Below, in pieces: positions 6,014 to 6,292 of a stretch of DNA of 6,292 nucleotides. Numbering within the stretch: position 1 is the stretch's first letter; the number at the start of each line of letters is the position of its first letter. The DNA is taken from contig JAWXCM010000072.1 of assembly GCA_034408745.1 (NCBI GenBank), positions 1-6,292 on the forward strand, written 5' to 3'. The stretch is from JAWXCM01 sp034408745 (GTDB lineage: Bacteria; Acidobacteriota; Terriglobia; Bryobacterales; Bryobacteraceae). The position numbers were made by a program, and so were the translations under genes. Under the pieces are notes generated by a model. The model ran no database searches and was not told the DNA's origin. It worked only from the letters and a program-made list of their open reading frames with translations.

Positions 6014-6292
6014 GCTTTCCTGCCAGCCTTCTTCGTTTGCGCGGGTTTGTCGTCACTGGCGCGCGTCGGCGGTTTGCGCCCGCCTGAGGCCTCGAGGCTT
6101 TTCTGCAGCGCCTCCAGAATGTTGACCACCGCGGCTGGCTTCGGTGCCGGGGCGGCTACCGTCTCCTGGCCAGCGATCTTGGCCTGGATCAGCGCCTCCA
6201 CCCTCTCTTTGTACGAGTCGTGGTATTTGGCCGGATCGAAAGCGGCTTCCAGATTGTTCACCAGCAGCAGAGCCAGGTCGAGCTCCTTTTTG
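6010..6292 (-). CDS. ku: Bacterial Ku protein (non-homologous end joining), C-terminal part, 5' end outside window
   Basis: Ku forms a homodimeric ring on broken DNA ends and recruits ligase LigD. Only the last 93 residues are visible. They begin with KKELDLALLLV and run into AFDPAKYHDSYKERVEALIQAKIAG, which matches the conserved C-terminal region of bacterial Ku (family pattern: Glu-Leu-x-Leu-Ala, then Phe/Trp-Asp-Pro-x-Lys-Tyr-His-Asp-x-Tyr). An Ala/Pro-rich linker, a short helix VVNILEALQKSLE and a Lys/Arg-rich tail (KPPTRASDDKPAQTKKAGRKA) follow. Such basic tails are known in bacterial Ku to help DNA binding. The frame runs on through the window edge, so the GTG at 6261 is an internal Val codon and not the start. 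The gene faces mutL, and its TAG stop overlaps the TAA of mutL. The core ring domain is not visible, so the assignment rests on the C-terminal motif. Confidence 0.85.
   Translation of the reverse strand, partial: KKELDLALLLVNNLEAAFDPAKYHDSYKERVEALIQAKIAGQETVAAPAPKPAAVVNILEALQKSLEASGGRKPPTRASDDKPAQTKKAGRKA

Noticed and set aside
5992..6019. GAAAGC/GCTTTC inverted repeat across the mutL stop as a terminator
   Set aside because: Only 6 bp with a 16-base loop, few G-C pairs and no T-tract; too weak to call.
5848..6087. 79-codon open frame on the + strand running past the mutL end
   Set aside because: Overlaps the conserved mutL C-terminus in another frame and has no recognisable domain.
6259..6261. 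GTG as the start of a small 83-residue - strand protein
   Set aside because: The frame stays open to the window edge and the residues before the GTG (ELDLALLLV) match the conserved Ku C-terminal region, so it is an internal Val codon.

Overview
The window is a compact, GC-rich (roughly 60% by eye) bacterial chromosome segment with almost no intergenic DNA. It holds four complete genes and two genes cut by the window edges. The style of the efflux genes (a glycine-rich insert in the adaptor, a stand-alone MacB-like permease, a TolC-like protein with a QPLLRGRG motif), together with an endonuclease-type MutL and a bacterial Ku, suggests a Gram-negative soil bacterium. Acidobacteriota of the Solibacter/Bryobacter type are the best guess. 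This taxonomic call is inference from family resemblance and was not computed.

Region 1 (2-3639, + strand) is the downstream part of a tripartite efflux operon. It runs from the C-terminal half of a periplasmic adaptor (membrane fusion protein), through an FtsX/MacB-type ABC permease without its own ATPase domain (4-base overlap with the adaptor), to a TolC-family outer-membrane protein (6-base gap). The ATPase subunit is not in the window and is probably encoded upstream. Together these would form a channel from the inner membrane to the outside; the substrate cannot be read from the sequence.

Region 2 (3640-6013, + strand) begins after a 58-base gap holding a weak hairpin. A short DCC-family (DUF393) thiol-disulfide oxidoreductase-like gene follows, then mutL after a 6-base gap. 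MutL has the complete GHKL ATPase motifs and the C-terminal metal-binding endonuclease motifs, so it should belong to a MutH-independent mismatch repair system.

Region 3 (6010-6292, - strand) is the C-terminal end of a bacterial Ku (non-homologous end joining), convergent with mutL. The two stop codons overlap by 4 bases. Two DNA repair genes of different pathways therefore meet tail to tail.

No stretch over 300 bases lacks a gene. I saw no RNA genes, CRISPR arrays, insertion sequences or attachment sites. I do not see a clearly new biological system. The most unusual local signals are the low-complexity insert of the adaptor, which carries a 22-bp perfect palindrome and a glycine-codon repeat, and the overlapping mutL/ku ends.
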